From Gentiana macrophylla (taxonomy: Eukaryota > Streptophyta > Magnoliopsida > Gentianales > Gentianaceae): DNA of 64,000 nt. Positions 11,566-23,780 of the stretch are shown here, piece after piece. The stretch spans positions 93,848,773 through 93,912,772 of the forward strand of contig CM047817.1 in NCBI GenBank assembly GCA_026214975.1. The letters are read 5' to 3'. Position 1 is the first letter of the stretch. Every line of letters starts with the position of its first letter. Under the pieces are notes generated by a model that was not told the DNA's origin, did not search any database, and saw only the letters and a list, made by a program, of their open reading frames with translations. Made by a program: the position numbers and the translations under genes.

Positions 11566-12538
11566 CACGGGTATGAATAAATTAAATAGGTTCAAAAGTA
11601 ATCCAAGTGAGGATCATTGGATAGCCCTTGACAGGATGTTAAGGTATTTGAAGTTTACAATGAACCTCGAATACAAATATACCGTATATCCAAAGAGTAT
11701 TGGAAGGATATTGTGATGTGAAATGGATTTATGAGCCTAAATCCACTTGTGGATATGTATTCACCGCTTGTTGGTGGTGGTGTAGTGTCCTGAAATCCTC
11801 AAAACAAACATGCATAGCTCGATCCACTATGGAATCCGAGTTTATTGCATTGGATAAAGCTGGAGAAGAAGCATAGTGGCTTCGGAATTTTTTAAAGGAT
11901 ATTCCATGTTGGTCAAAGCCAATTCCTCCTATCAGCATACATAGTGATTGTATGTCAACTATAGGACGCGCACAAAATTGTATGTATAATGGTAAGTCTC
12001 GACATAAACGTTGTAGACATAATACCATCAAACAATTGATCTCTAATGGTGTGATTTTCATTGATTACATAAAATCAAATGAGAATCTTGCAGATCGCTG
12101 ACAAAAGGTTTACATAGAGAGATTAGACGATGTCAATATTGACAAACAGAATATGACTAAAGCCTATTACGAATGTTCCTTTATAGTGTCAACCCAACCA
12201 TAGTGACTGGAGATCTCAAGATCATGGTTCAAAACGGACACTAAGTTATAATGGACATGTAGCATTTACCCATTCTGTTAGAACAAAAGTGTTGTATGCT
12301 GATGGGTTTAAGTTAAGCATAAAACTTTTAGTGATTCCTATAACTTGGTAAAGCCATGTGGGATATTGCAAAGTACTCTTTATAGGAGGTCACCTATGTA
12401 AGAGGAAGTGTGACCACTTCTGTGAGAATTTATGGGCTGAATTCGCTAAAACATTTCTGAAACCAAGGTTGTCCAGGGCCAAAATGGACACAACCATGAG
12501 AACTTCGAGAAGGCCAGTGGGTCTATTGTGTAGGTATT

Positions 12539-13648
12539 TGTAACACTAATTCCGTATTTATCCCTGAAATACAAAGAAAGAAAACACGAAAATTGTGACA
12601 ACTAAAATTTTATTAATTTATAAAATAAAAGTGGTACAATCTCTTGAATCCTTTGATTCTCCCTTTTTTTGTCGGTGATGATTAATGCTCTCCCGGATAT
12701 AGCGGGGGTGCTTTTAATTTGGTGTTGATTGTTGACCTTCCGGATATAGCGGAAGCGCTTTTAATTTTGAGTTGACGACTCCGGATATAGCGGAGGTGCT
12801 TTTAATTTGAGTTGACGACTCCGGATATAGCGGAGGCGCCTTGAAGTTGACAAAGATTGGAAGGAACTTTTATGTTACCTTCGATCCCCTTGTTGAAGAA
12901 CTTCAAGTCTTTTCTGTTGATCTTCGAATGTTGGAGATGTTTTTGGATTTTCTTCTTTTGAAGAACTTCCGGCCTTTTTTTTTGGAAGATCTTTGATGCT
13001 TTTGGTGTTGCAGAGTGCCCGAAGCTTTTGCTCTGAGACTTTTCACCTTCTTTTTGTCTTCTCTTTTTCTGTTGTTCTCTGTCTTTTGAAGAACTTCAAG
13101 GATTTCTTGAAGATCTTCGAGTGTTGTTGATGAATGCTTGAACCTTCTGGTTCTGGGATTTCTATCAACTCTTCAATGTCTTCTGTGTGTCTTTTGCAAA
13201 TGACCAAGGCCTCCTATTTATAGTGGTGAATGGAAGCTAATGATTGATTTGCATTAAATGTAGGAAATATTCTGATTAATTTTAGACAATCTTTGGAATA
13301 TTCTACATTTATTATAAATCAATAAAATCTTCTAATTATATTTAAAAGATTTTATGATTTATTGTCTTCATATTATTTCCTAATATTTAATGTCGGAAAA
13401 TAATATTAAACAATTCCAATTTCATGGCATATTTAACATGTAACACATATAATGTGTCACACATATATTATTGTATAGCCATTGAAATTAATTAAATCTC
13501 TAATATTTATTTAAGAGATTTTAATCAATTATCTATTTTACATTATTCCCTAGAATTTTTATAGGAAATAATGCAAAATAAATTTTTACTTAGGACAAAT
13601 GTATTATGCGACATATATAATTCGTCACATAAAATCTGTGTATCTACA
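12539..13648 (+). mobile_element. Solo LTR (1110 bp) with 5-bp TSD
   Basis: The segment begins TGTAACAC and ends TATCTACA, and is flanked by GTATT (12534-12538) and GTATC (13649-13653), a 5-bp duplication with one change. The outer copia LTR sequence continues across it. Inside are four tandem ~47-bp units with a CTCCGGATATAGCGGAG hairpin (12690-12845) and a CTATTTATAG TATA-like box at about 13213. Orientation is assumed from the TATA-like box only. Confidence 0.7.
12690..12845. repeat. Four tandem hairpin-bearing units
   Basis: Units of about 47 bp share CCGGATATAGCGGAGGYGCT followed by TTTAATTTGAGTTGACGA. Each contains the stem CTCCG/CGGAG, or the compensated variant TTCCG/CGGAA, around GATATAG. 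The changes in the second unit (CTTCCGGATATAGCGGAAG) keep the stem paired. Confidence 0.85.
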
Positions 13649-13830
13649 GTATCATTGTCCTGGCATGCACCAAAGCCTAAGCAGTTCAAGACCTAGTTCA
13701 TTGCTTAGCCGAGTATTTTCGATGGTATTCTACTAGGGAAGGTTCAAGGCAGCAAACCACCTCGCCCTGATGCAATAAAGCTCTGTTTGTTATCAATACA
13801 GAGTCTATATAGCATATGCATTAATTTACA

Positions 13831-14640
13831 CTCTAATTCCTCTGCCAATCTTTGATAATCACGTAGGTCCTCATCAAGAATAAAGTCATCCACATAAGAT
13901 TCCTCAATATTCTCCACCCCTTACCCATATCAACCAGGTCATTGTCCTCAACCAAAACATTATTTAGAGAATCGCCTCCATTTTTGTTATTTTTTTCTTT
14001 GTTATTTCTGTAATGGGTTTGAGGTGTTAGAATCCTTTGTCATCGTTGATTTTTCAAGTCTGTTTGTGCTTTATGGATGCTTATGTGAAAGTTGAGAAAG
14101 TAACATCGTTGCTTGTACTTTTTGATAGTATAATAATTTGTCAATCATATTATTGAATGACATCAGTTGAAAAAATATACAATTTAACTAATTTCACCCT
14201 GAAAAGATTGAGTACGAATCTCTAATTTTTTCTTTTTTTGCGACGAAGGAAAGAAAAAATTATTTCCAAAAGACTTATTGATGTTTTATATCATCTATTA
14301 GTATGATTAGTCGGTTTCCTTCTATCAAAACCTGATACCTAAGTTAAAATGATAGAATAAGTTTGAGTTGAACGAATACAATAAACATATATTGATAGTA
14401 AAAATATAAATTATAAATGTAAGATGTAATTTAATATAGAATAAATGCAAAATGTGTTGCATATATTCAGAATAATGATAAATTTGATAAAGGTCAAATA
14501 TGCTTAAGTTACATATTGACGATGTTTAGAAATTTTATGGTTTGGTTAATGGATAATCAAATTATTTTGGGAGAATTCCATTTGGTAAACTGAAGATTTT
14601 GTTGATCATTTACAACTGTTGTTGAGACTGCTTATGTACC
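13831..14640. other. Intergenic, no gene seen
   Basis: AT-rich sequence without a recognisable gene, RNA or repeat boundary. Confidence 0.45.
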
Positions 14641-15480
14641 GGTTTGTATGTGATCGATCCAATTAAAATACTTTTGGTTTATGAGGATGAATATCCTTTT
14701 ATAGACGTACACACGAAGAGGATTGGTCGTATCCCTGATTTTATGGCCTATGACTGAGGGGATCGTGTAACAATTATTACCCTTGCCTTAATGGAGTGAT
14801 AATCTTGGAGTCATTAAGAGAACACTTACAATCGTGGAGTAAGGTCATGCATAATGTCCGGAAGGCCCATTGATCGAGAGCTCATGTTGTCTGAGATTGC
14901 ACACGCCTCATTCCGAGGTGAATAGAGTGCTCGGGATAGCCATGTGTCAGGTCCGCAAAATGCGGTCAGATGTAGATTGTGCCGACCCAAGATAGGTCAG
15001 TCTGGTCGGATGATACGGACTACAAAGCTAGGCTAGGACCAGTGTAATCCCAATTATGAGAATGGTCCGATAACTCATTTGTGAATGCCACGTGTACAAT
15101 CCGGGTCGTACTAATGTCAAAAGCCCCTAGACTTGTGATGGGCGGTAGATTGCATGCTAGGTCTGCAACCTAACGACATGGCCCGAACTGATAGGCGATA
15201 TCTTAACTGTATTCGACTTGATTGATGTCTGCCAGCCTATCTCTAGGAATTTGAATCATTTTATCCTCTGATGGAGGTGTTATTTCGTATGCAATCAATC
15301 AGATAAGCCCGATAACCGAGGAGCGATTCTTCGAACTCTGCCTACAAATGAGGCAATTGCCTCTTTCAATCAATGAGATAAGACCAAATTCTGGTTTTTT
15401 TTCTCTTGGTGTGCAAGCATTTCGAGGAACCATTTACACTTCTTCTTTATAGCCAAAATATTTCGCTAACATTTCTCTAG
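14641..15480 (+). repeat. Possible gypsy LTR remnant
   Basis: The base composition shifts to more GC-rich with many CGGA/GGTC-type words. A TTTTATAGACG TATA-like sequence lies at 14697, and a TCTTGGTGTGCAAGCA region is followed by TTCTTCTTTATAGCC. The texture resembles the long LTRs of Tat-like elements elsewhere in the window, but I found neither matched ends nor a second copy. Confidence 0.3.
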
Positions 15481-16251
15481 CACAGTTTCTATGTTTTATT
15501 TAATTTATATTTTTATTATAACTTATGTGCATTATAGAAGCAAAACAAATTAAAAATTAAAAAGATAATTTAATTTTAAAATGTTAGGATTTAAAAATAT
15601 ATAAACTATAAAGTACAAGAAAAGAGAAAAACTTTACGATTCAGAGCATAATGTATTTTTTTTTTTCAATACTTACTTTCTAAATTTATTAATTTAAATA
15701 TTTGTTATTTCATAAATTAAATGATCATGGTAATAATGTTTTTTGTTCAGCATCCATCTATCGAGCAAATATTAGTTGTGTTTTGTAAGCAGGCACGTGC
15801 ATACAATATTAGTTGTGTTTATTATTTTAATGTTTCTTATTGTACTTATTTCAAAAAAAACCACCAAAAAAAAATAAAAATCACACTTATGTTGATGTAC
15901 CTGTGTTTATCTCTATATTGAGATTCAAATCTCTATTTCACGTTACCGAGCTTATCGATTTATGTTTTAACCAAAAATAATTATGATTAAACAATTTTGG
16001 GAGAAACACCGAGGTAGTAAAAACAATTTTTGGGAAAAACAGGGGTAGGAAACAATTTTGAGAAGCAACACTCATCGTGATTTTATTATGAGTATATATA
16101 TATATATATACTAGTGGTGCAGCGTGCTTTGCGTTTTTGGCCCTCGGTTTTTCCGATTATACGTGTGTAGTGCGGTAGAAGCGCAAAACGTCGTTTAATA
16201 GTGTAATACATGCATTGGACATGCAATGGAACAAAGAATAGTCTATGCTAC
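15481..16251. other. Intergenic with a (TA)n run
   Basis: AT-rich, no gene. A short (TA)n run lies at 16092-16110. It is followed by ACTAGTGGTGCAGCGTGC, which on the minus strand resembles an eroded Helitron 3' end (…GCAC…CTAGT). Confidence 0.4.
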
Positions 16252-16520
16252 CTGCCTATTCTTCACATCCATCTTCTTCCGCTGAAGTACGACATGGATA
16301 TTTTCACATACCACTGAAACGGTCGAAGAAAAATCACTATCAATTCCAAGAAATACATTCCTACTTGTGTTTGATAGCTACAAACAATTAATGGATAAAT
16401 CACAAACCGGCAAAGATCACGATGCCATGTGGGAACGTTCTCGTATGTCGACCAAGTCGTGACGTCAAACATGATGATGGCACATTGTCTGTGGATGTTG
16501 CAGCAAAGACGAGACACATC
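16252..16520 (-). pseudogene. Two-exon fragment of a Ran GTPase gene
   Basis: Ran is the nuclear transport GTPase. On the minus strand, 16520-16408 encodes [13 protein letters not shown], then [14 protein letters not shown], which matches the very conserved [27 protein letters not shown] block after switch II. After a GT...AG gap of 94 bases (16407-16314, beginning GTTTGTG and ending TTTCAG) the next island, 16313-16252, reads [20 protein letters not shown]. This corresponds to the next Ran block, whose NKxD motif is lost (QRKKMD). The P-loop, switch regions and C-terminus are absent. The retained intron shows it came from genomic DNA, not from a processed mRNA. Missing guanine-specificity residues and missing exons make it non-functional. 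Confidence 0.8.
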
Positions 16521-19500
16521 ACATACTTTCTAAACATGAGACAAACTCAAGCTATATGTAACAGCGTAGACAGGCAAGCATAAGCTAATATAAAAAAGAA
16601 GTTAAATGAAAAGGGTATTTCTAAGTTAAATTCTTATTCCCCTGGACAAGCAATTCCAATTCAAGGCATGACACAACACACACATGACTAAACATAAACC
16701 TCTCAACTTCTATCCACCCATCTGACATATATAAGGAGCAAGCAATTTAACAAGTGAACATGTGTGTGTTTTGCAATCTAGAGCTGGTTATCAGCACATT
16801 GAAAGTCTTGTCACATGATTTATTTCATACCTTAACAGATACAGATGGCGAGGGATCATCTGCACCTAGCCACCATCTTCTACATCACTCTTTACTCGTA
16901 AGATTCTTCCATTCCACCTCAAACTCATTATCCATTCAATAACTTTTTAAAGTTTACAATCATCGCACTAATGATAGTCAATTGGCATTCTAGACTTTAT
17001 GAACTGAAATTATGACATTCATCTACTTTCTTAATATGACTGAAAACCTCAGAAGCAACATTTACGTAGAGACAAAAGTTCTAGGAAAACAGAGCACATA
17101 TATTAAAACTCATTTCAAGAAGAAAATTTTATACTTCAAAGTGTGGGAGGATCTAGAGGATGGTGCGAATCATGTAAAATAAAAATAAAAAAGAATTAGC
17201 ATCAGTTTCTAGGATCTTATATCATAATGTTTCCACACAATACAACAATGTTAAGCTTCAGGTGCATACCTTAGTTGTTTCTTCACAAAACTTAATGATG
17301 ATTCGAGAGGCGCTAGTAGTAGCCATGAAGAACCGTGTAGGCCCATAAATGAAGCTTCCTCGATGTATTCATATGAAGAATGTCGACTTCATCTATACCA
17401 GTTGAATATGCGTTTTGAAGCTAATCGTGACGGAACAATATAAAGATTTATATCGGCTAATGTTACAAGCCAATCTAGAGGATTTTCAAAGAAAATGATG
17501 TAAAGTACAAATAAGCTTGCAGAGACATTGTACTTGGTAAAATGCAAATGAAGCGGTATCATGACAATCAACACGCAAAAAGCTATAAACACACCCACGG
17601 GTTCAAGACAAGATAGCATCCAAGAAGAAGAAAAAGGACCTCAACATCATTCACCCCAAATGACATCAAGCCTTGCCAAGCCGAGGTACAAGTCTCATAG
17701 CCTTTTAAGCCGGATATCCTTGCTTTAGTTCCTATTAATAACAAGAAAATAAGTTCATTGCTCTACGATTTACCCTAACATTGGAGGTAAGAGTTATTTA
17801 GGGTGTGCAGTGCATTGCAACACATATAGTGCCATGTTTTGAGAATGAGAACACTGGAGAGAGTTGATCCATTCAAACAACCGAACACAAGAAGAATGTT
17901 GTTTAGCAAGGTAGCACAACTAATCTCTTTAAACACACAAAAGCATGGAAAATCTTTGCTTAATATCTCATTATACATATATAACCTCTTTCACCCTTTA
18001 TGTATGTGTAAAAGCATGTCTGTTTCTTTTAAAATAAGCAGAGGTTAAATACAATTGTGTTTAGGTAAAGTTCATCCATTGAAAGAGGATATGTATGATC
18101 ACAAGAGGTAGTACAATCATAGTTATACCCTAAGCATAGACCATGATTGCTATGGGATAATACAATGTAGCTAATACAATACATCTCCAAGTCACTTTCA
18201 CCAGACTCTTTGTTAATCTTTTTATCATTTATTCTCACTATTTATTTTGGATTCATCAAAAAGGCCGACTTTGTCCTTTTCCCTCCTAAAAATATACCTT
18301 GGTCTCGCTTTACTTACAAGTTACAAAACATCAAAGATATATCACCTCCACCCCATACAATCTCTCAACGACTAAGAAAAGTTCAAAGATGATCATGAGA
18401 AAGAAAAGTCGGGATCAACAGAAAATCATCGATCCATATGCGGAAAATCTTATAGGATTTTACTATGTTTGATCTCAATGATCAAGAACTTCTTTCCCCT
18501 TTTTCAATAACATGTTACATTTCATTTGATTTCTTGATTAGTCCCTTTTTAACAATATGTGAATTTTCAGGGCACCCCAGAAGAGGATTTGAGAAAAGTG
18601 GTTATGAACTTTGGCAATAGATCATCTGTTGGGGATGGCAGCCCAAGCAGTATGGTTATCAAGGCAAGATTATTGCTTCTTTAAATAGAATCACTTACAA
18701 ATGAATTCGAGTTCTTCTGGTTGAATATCCAAAATGTCGGCATCCTTCACCTTTTTTGCTAAATTTAAAATCTGAAGTAACAAATTTATTCAGAATCCAC
18801 CAGCATCAGCAGATGTTACAAATTTTAGTAAATAGAGAATTCAAAATTTTAGAATCTAAAACTTACTTTAATTAGCAAATCACACCGCTGAGTGGACTAC
18901 CATGACATCCGCAACACAACCCTCCTTCGACTGTTCAATGTGTCTTCTTTTACGTCAGAGAATTAGAAAGCTAATCAACAGAGACGTTTATTCTCATTCT
19001 CACAAGAAGGAAAAAAGCGGGAAAAATCGAGGAAAAACAATCCTTTAAACTTATGGATAAGTGAGGTGCAGCCATAGGAGTTTTGTAAAAAAAATCAGCA
19101 TATCAGGATTTTATCAGTGAAGCACATGATTATTAGTCTAAAATGCGAAACCGAGCAATGATAATTTGTAAAGTGTGCACCTTCAACTCAAATAAATTCA
19201 AATAGACCATTAAAGTTGCATCATAAAAAATCACTGAGAAATTGACAGAAAACGTTAACTGCCCCACAACAACGGACGGAAGATCACACTAAGGGAGGAG
19301 AGAGCTTTACCGGTAACACCGTAGTGGAAGGGTAGTACAAAATCTTTGAATACATTAATCCAATCAAAATCTCCATTGCCACCACCTTGATTCAACAAAC
19401 AAACGGGAAAGTCAATCCAGTTCATCAACCAAGCAACATTCAGGCGGAAAAGAGAGGGGAATAAGCAAAGAAATTAGTTGCATACCATATCTGATTAGCT

Positions 19501-20227
19501 TTTGTAAATCTGGTTGTCATGACATATTAACATCAGCTTCTCTGGAATCAAAGAAACATAAAACCCATCAAATTTGTGAAATCGATTGTATTGTGTATGG
19601 TGTGTAACGTGAGTCATGCAGCTTGCCCAAAGTTTAATGGAAAACCCCAAATTCTCTAAATGCTTTTGTCTTACCCACAGCTGATTTACTTTTCTCTGTA
19701 TTTCATTAATTTCTATACAATGTTGCAATGCAAGGAACCCCAAAAACAAAGTAGCAGAACCAGAGGAAGAGAAGAGAGTAGAAGAAGCCAATTAAGAAAC
19801 AAAATTGAAAGAACCACACCCATTACCAGGCGAACAACACCAGAGAAGCATTTTGGTCAAATTTTAAATAGGCAGAAACTAACCTGGAACCTAGCTTTGT
19901 TATTAGTAGGATTCGAATGTGTAGTTCCCAAATCCACCGCTCATGTAAGTATATATCCATCGAGCGAGGCGAAGGCGTCGATCCGCAACCTCATCGCAAT
20001 CGCCCGTTCTTTTGTCGTTTCTCTTCCTCTTATACATTCTGCAGCACATTAGAAGAAAATGGATATTTTACGCTGGTGGCTCTCAAGGCTAGAAGAAAAT
20101 GGATATTTTGAGCCTTTGATGGGTATGAAAGGCGAGGCGGTGGTGGGAGGGTGACATGAGCAAAACACACACCTGGCTACCATTTAGGAAGCGGTGATGA
20201 CACATAGGGAGAAGAGGTGGAGTATAC
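16521..20227. other. Unassigned region with scattered exon-like islands
   Basis: No complete gene is seen. An exon-like plus-strand island at 18571-18663 lies between TTTTCAG and AAGGCAAG and reads GTPEEDLRKVVMNFGNRSS and SVGDGSPSSMVIK. A 98-codon minus frame (19791-19495) begins MASSTLFSSSGSATLF. Around 19970-20110 there is a CG-richer stretch with a 22-base direct repeat (GCTAGAAGAAAATGGATATTTT-type, about 20050-20111). These could be captured gene pieces accompanying the Ran fragment, but none is assigned to a family. Confidence 0.3.
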
Positions 20228-20248
20228 GTATTAAAAAATAAAAAAAAA

Positions 20249-20279
<31 letters not shown>

Positions 20280-20284
20280 CACAC
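20228..20284. repeat. Poly(A)-(CA)n compound microsatellite
   Basis: A run of about 27 A is followed by about 10 CA units. Confidence 0.95.
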
Positions 20285-20459
20285 AAAGGATTGGACTTTA
20301 GCGACGACCAAAACGTCATTAAAGTGACGACAAAAAGGTCGCAAAAACCCGTATGCAAATTTAATATGTATACTACCTTATATGATATATTATGACTTAA
20401 AACACGGATTTCGCTTTTACATACCTTCAAAGCATGCGGAAACCATAGAAAGTATATGC

Positions 20460-20975
20460 GATCTGGACCTTTTTGAAAACATCTCTTGGTCCCTCCTCAA
20501 AACATGGATGATGCTTTCATAAGAGTCATTTCCCATGGATACTTGTTGAAAGCATCCAAATCATCAACCAACCGAAAAATCCACCAATCCACCGAACGTT
20601 TCTCTTAATGCCCACACAACGACGTCAAGATAACGATCAACCCCAACTTGTAACGGTCTATAGCATTCTTAGTGCTATTAAACTTTTGCCACACATGCTT
20701 CCTATACATTGACGTAAGGTTTTTAAAATACTTCTTAACTAATTTATACTCTTTTCCTACGCCTTTCTCGACATTGCTATCATTGCCAACCAAGAAACCG
20801 TAACAAGCGCAAATTCTTATACACTGAATCGTATCTTTTTTGGCTCCAACTTTGAACCAAAAAACATCTCGATTTACAGGGTTCGCCAACCTCATTATCA
20901 ATCGATGTACTATCTGGTTGGCTTGCGAGATCCTTCAAATGGATTAAATGTCCAAAACAAGACTGCTCCAACTTT
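20460..20975 (-). pseudogene. DUF1985 fragment (Ulp1-transposon-associated), frameshifted
   Basis: Reading the minus strand in alternating frames gives the DUF1985 pattern: CFGHLIHLKDLASQ near 20950, then MRLANPVNRDVFWFKVGAKK near 20890, an IRFSV.EFALVT segment near 20830, and VGNDSNVEKGVGKEYKLVKKY near 20770. YKLGLIVILTSLCGH near 20640 and VDDLDAFNKYPW near 20570 follow. DUF1985 is found in plant proteins linked to Ulp1-like protease transposons (CACTA and Mutator-like) and in their derivatives. At least three frame changes separate the pieces, so this is a dead fragment. TAGCGACGACCAAAACGTC at about 20299, typical of subterminal repeats of such DNA transposons, lies just downstream. Confidence 0.7.
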
Positions 20976-23100
20976 GTTTTGTGCTTGGTGTCAAGCTTTT
21001 GATAAACTTATTTGCTTTACCAATTTGACATCGGTTTACGATTTCACATTTTCCAGTCCTATCTTGTGCGCTAAGTGCATAAACCAACGCCATTTTTCAA
21101 CCAATTTTCTATTACCAACAAAAAATAAACAAAAGGTATCAATCGAATGAAAGAACAAATGAATTTGAATACAATTGAAGCAAATAACACATTTTGAACA
21201 AATTTCATCACCGCCATTGTGTAAGCTAACAAATTTGGTTACACAATTTGCTTAAACCGATCCCACATCATTCAACACCATAACAAATCACACATCTTCC
21301 TAATCTCCAAAATCATATACATAACAAAATTTAAACTCAACCCAAAAAATCAAACATGTGTAAATGCATTAAATCGAGTGAATTATAATCTACATGCGGA
21401 TACTAAACCCTAAAATAATACCTTTTGCAGACTTGCTCGGTCAGCTTCTTCAACTTTCCGATCACCTTCCTCAACTACCGGTGAGTTTGCACACTTAGCT
21501 CGATTGTTGACAAGAATTTTGCTGATCCTAGGTTCGAATTTGGGTAGAAATGACGGGGTGAATTTGGGTAGAAATGACAAGAATTTTGCTGAGCCTATTT
21601 TGCTCGATTCACGGTGGTAATTAAATTGGATGGTGGAAAATGAATAATGAGGTTAAGGAAGAATTGGATGAAGGAGTTAAGGGATTTGAGGATAAATAGA
21701 GAGGGGTATTTCAGTCTATCCATGATTTTATAAGGTGTTTACCCTTTTTCAGTTTCTTTAAAAATCAAAAACAGGTCAAAGCTTATAGTTGCAAAGCACA
21801 AAGTTTATAAGCTCAACGGTGTCATTCCCCCCAAGTTTTATAATTTTTTTGTATTTATGGATGTTAAAAACGCGATAAGTGTTGGGAAAAATGTAGTACC
21901 TAGGATTTGACAGAGAAGTAGAAACTCCAAGGCACGTTAATAACGTTATCTTTTAAGAGATGTTTCGTTCCACACGATTGTCACTAAGGGATCAAATGAA
22001 AATCTCTCTCGGGGATACAAAAGGAGGTGTTTGATTCAAACAAATGACTTGTTTGAATCAAACCCGAGGACACTCAAAGTTTTTCTCGATAATGTTGTCA
22101 AATTTATGAATTTTAAATGCATGATACTTGCGCTTTTTTATAAGTCGCAAAGTCTTCATAAACGAATGGAGGTACTTTTTGCACAAAAGGATAGGGTTGT
22201 CACTGTTCACCGGATGAAAGCATGCAATGGAGGCCATGAGTTGTTTTGCTGTTCAAGTATTTGAAGTATCTGTGTTTGCTTTAAGAAATTATTCTTTCAT
22301 GATGTAACATGTTCTTGTTGAAATTGATTAATTTCTGCTGTTTGTATCTTTAGTCTCTTTTATCATTCTATCACCTTAGTAAGATATTTATTTTATCCAT
22401 TTCACAGCAAATACCAAAATATCCATTAATAATGTGGTTGCTTAGTAGTGGTCAGGTCTCTAATTAACTTTACATTTTGAGTTGTGAAATTTCAAAAATT
22501 ATTATATATTTAACTCTCTACTTTATATTTTGATTGATTGATTGATTCTGAGCTCATTAGTTTCAGTATTCGTGTATTCATTAGGCTTCGGGGAGATATC
22601 TTGTGTGGTGTCTCCACATGCGTGTGTGTGGTGTCTCACGCGCGTGTGACACCACAACCATGAGACTTTCATTCTGTATTTAAACTGTGTGGTTCTGATC
22701 GTTTCACCCGTCACATCATCCCCAAATTCCCTCACCACACAATAATTTCCCAGACTTCTGTGCCTTACAATTCTGTTCTGATTTATCATTTGAATCCCTT
22801 GACTTGAGGGGTTACCATTATTTTATCATCAATATTGCTTATCATTACGATTTACGAACAGAATTGATACAACAAATGACACAACACTTTTAAACAAATT
22901 GATCCACGGTTCATAGTAATGATTGTATAAAGACATACTCTCTGCAATAAATAGAATTCCCAACTACGACCCGCAGCAAGATCAACCCGATTTCCACAGA
23001 AGAGCGTATAATCCGTGATCCACATTGATAAGTCTCACTGCCATGCGCATCTGTGTATCAATGGATATGCCTCTAAAGGAAAACTGGTAAGCGTATCAGA
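20976..23100. other. Unassigned region between the DUF1985 fragment and the NLR
   Basis: No protein-coding gene was recognised. A 77-codon plus-strand frame at 22031-22264 has no known motif. Around 22600-22660 a GTGTGGTGTCTCACGCGCGTGTGACACCAC stretch forms an inverted repeat. The rest is AT-rich. Confidence 0.35.
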
Positions 23101-23102
23101 AC

Positions 23103-23105
<3 letters not shown>

Positions 23106-23135
<30 letters not shown>
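23106..23135. repeat. (CA)n microsatellite
   Basis: About 15 uninterrupted CA units, some 650 bases downstream of the NLR stop codon. Confidence 0.95.
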
Positions 23136-23137
<2 letters not shown>

Positions 23138-23780
23138 GCTATCAATTTCACGCAGCCATTTGCAGCAATCCAGCTCCACCGGTGTTCCTGAACTGTGGTG
23201 GTGGCCGGGTGACTATGCTGCCTCCTCATGTGGATAAAAACGGAATGAGAGATTTCATTAACATAAAATGAAATGCATAGATAAATGTAAATCAAAATCC
23301 AAAATATCTTTAGCCAACAAGGCAATCTGGTTTTATAAGTTTTATAAATGTAAATAAAGTTGGTTCTTCTTATGTGTTTATCTTGATTGGCAATCTGGTT
23401 TTATAAGTTTTTGTCATTCGATTTCTAAAAAAATAGCAAACCGACACTACACTACTATTTTTCCCACGTATTCAATAGGCTTTCCTATCTCCAAATTTCA
23501 TAACACTCAAAGAAGCATTCCTTTTTCAATAGACTTCAAGTCATCATCTATCTCTGGGGATTTCATATGCCTAAGGATGATAAAAGAGACTAAGGATCCA
23601 AACAGCAGCAATCAATTTCACACTTGCTCTCGAAAACAGAAATTGAACTCTGATACTTCTCACAACATAGTTCAAAGAAGGAAAAAAGATACCATGTTTC
23701 AATACATCTTTATAAAAACGAAATAAGAAAAAGAAAAAGAAAAACAGAATTTGACGTTACTCGCGTGCACACACATGCAA

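Larger units (their letters stand above)
11566..13830 (+). mobile_element. 3' end of a decayed copia element (family A, copy 2), split by a solo LTR
   Basis: The plus strand shows a copia RT/RNase H tail: NRFKSNPSEDHW and LDRMLRYLK near 11580-11655, [15 protein letters not shown] near 11830-11870, IHSDCMSTIGRAQN near 11940, and ENLADR near 12082, where the usual ADPLTK is damaged. Stops and frameshifts abound. The polypurine-like GGCCAGTGGGTC (about 12511) precedes an LTR whose sequence resumes at 13649-13790 after an inserted solo LTR. It matches 1640-2640 in opposite orientation. Confidence 0.7.

Noticed and set aside
16089..16140. Minus-strand Helitron 3' end at ACTAGTGGTGCAGCGTGC
   Set aside because: The hairpin is poor and no 5' end was found, so it is only mentioned as possible context for the Ran fragment.
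17389..17619. Minus-strand frame with FFENPLDWLVTLADINLYIVPSRLA, faintly like the Ran C-terminal region
   Set aside because: Similarity is weak, and its position upstream of the other Ran exons on the minus strand gives the wrong order. It is not included in the Ran call.
20089..20430. 113-codon minus frame with poly-Phe
   Set aside because: It is generated by the poly(A)-(CA)n microsatellite.
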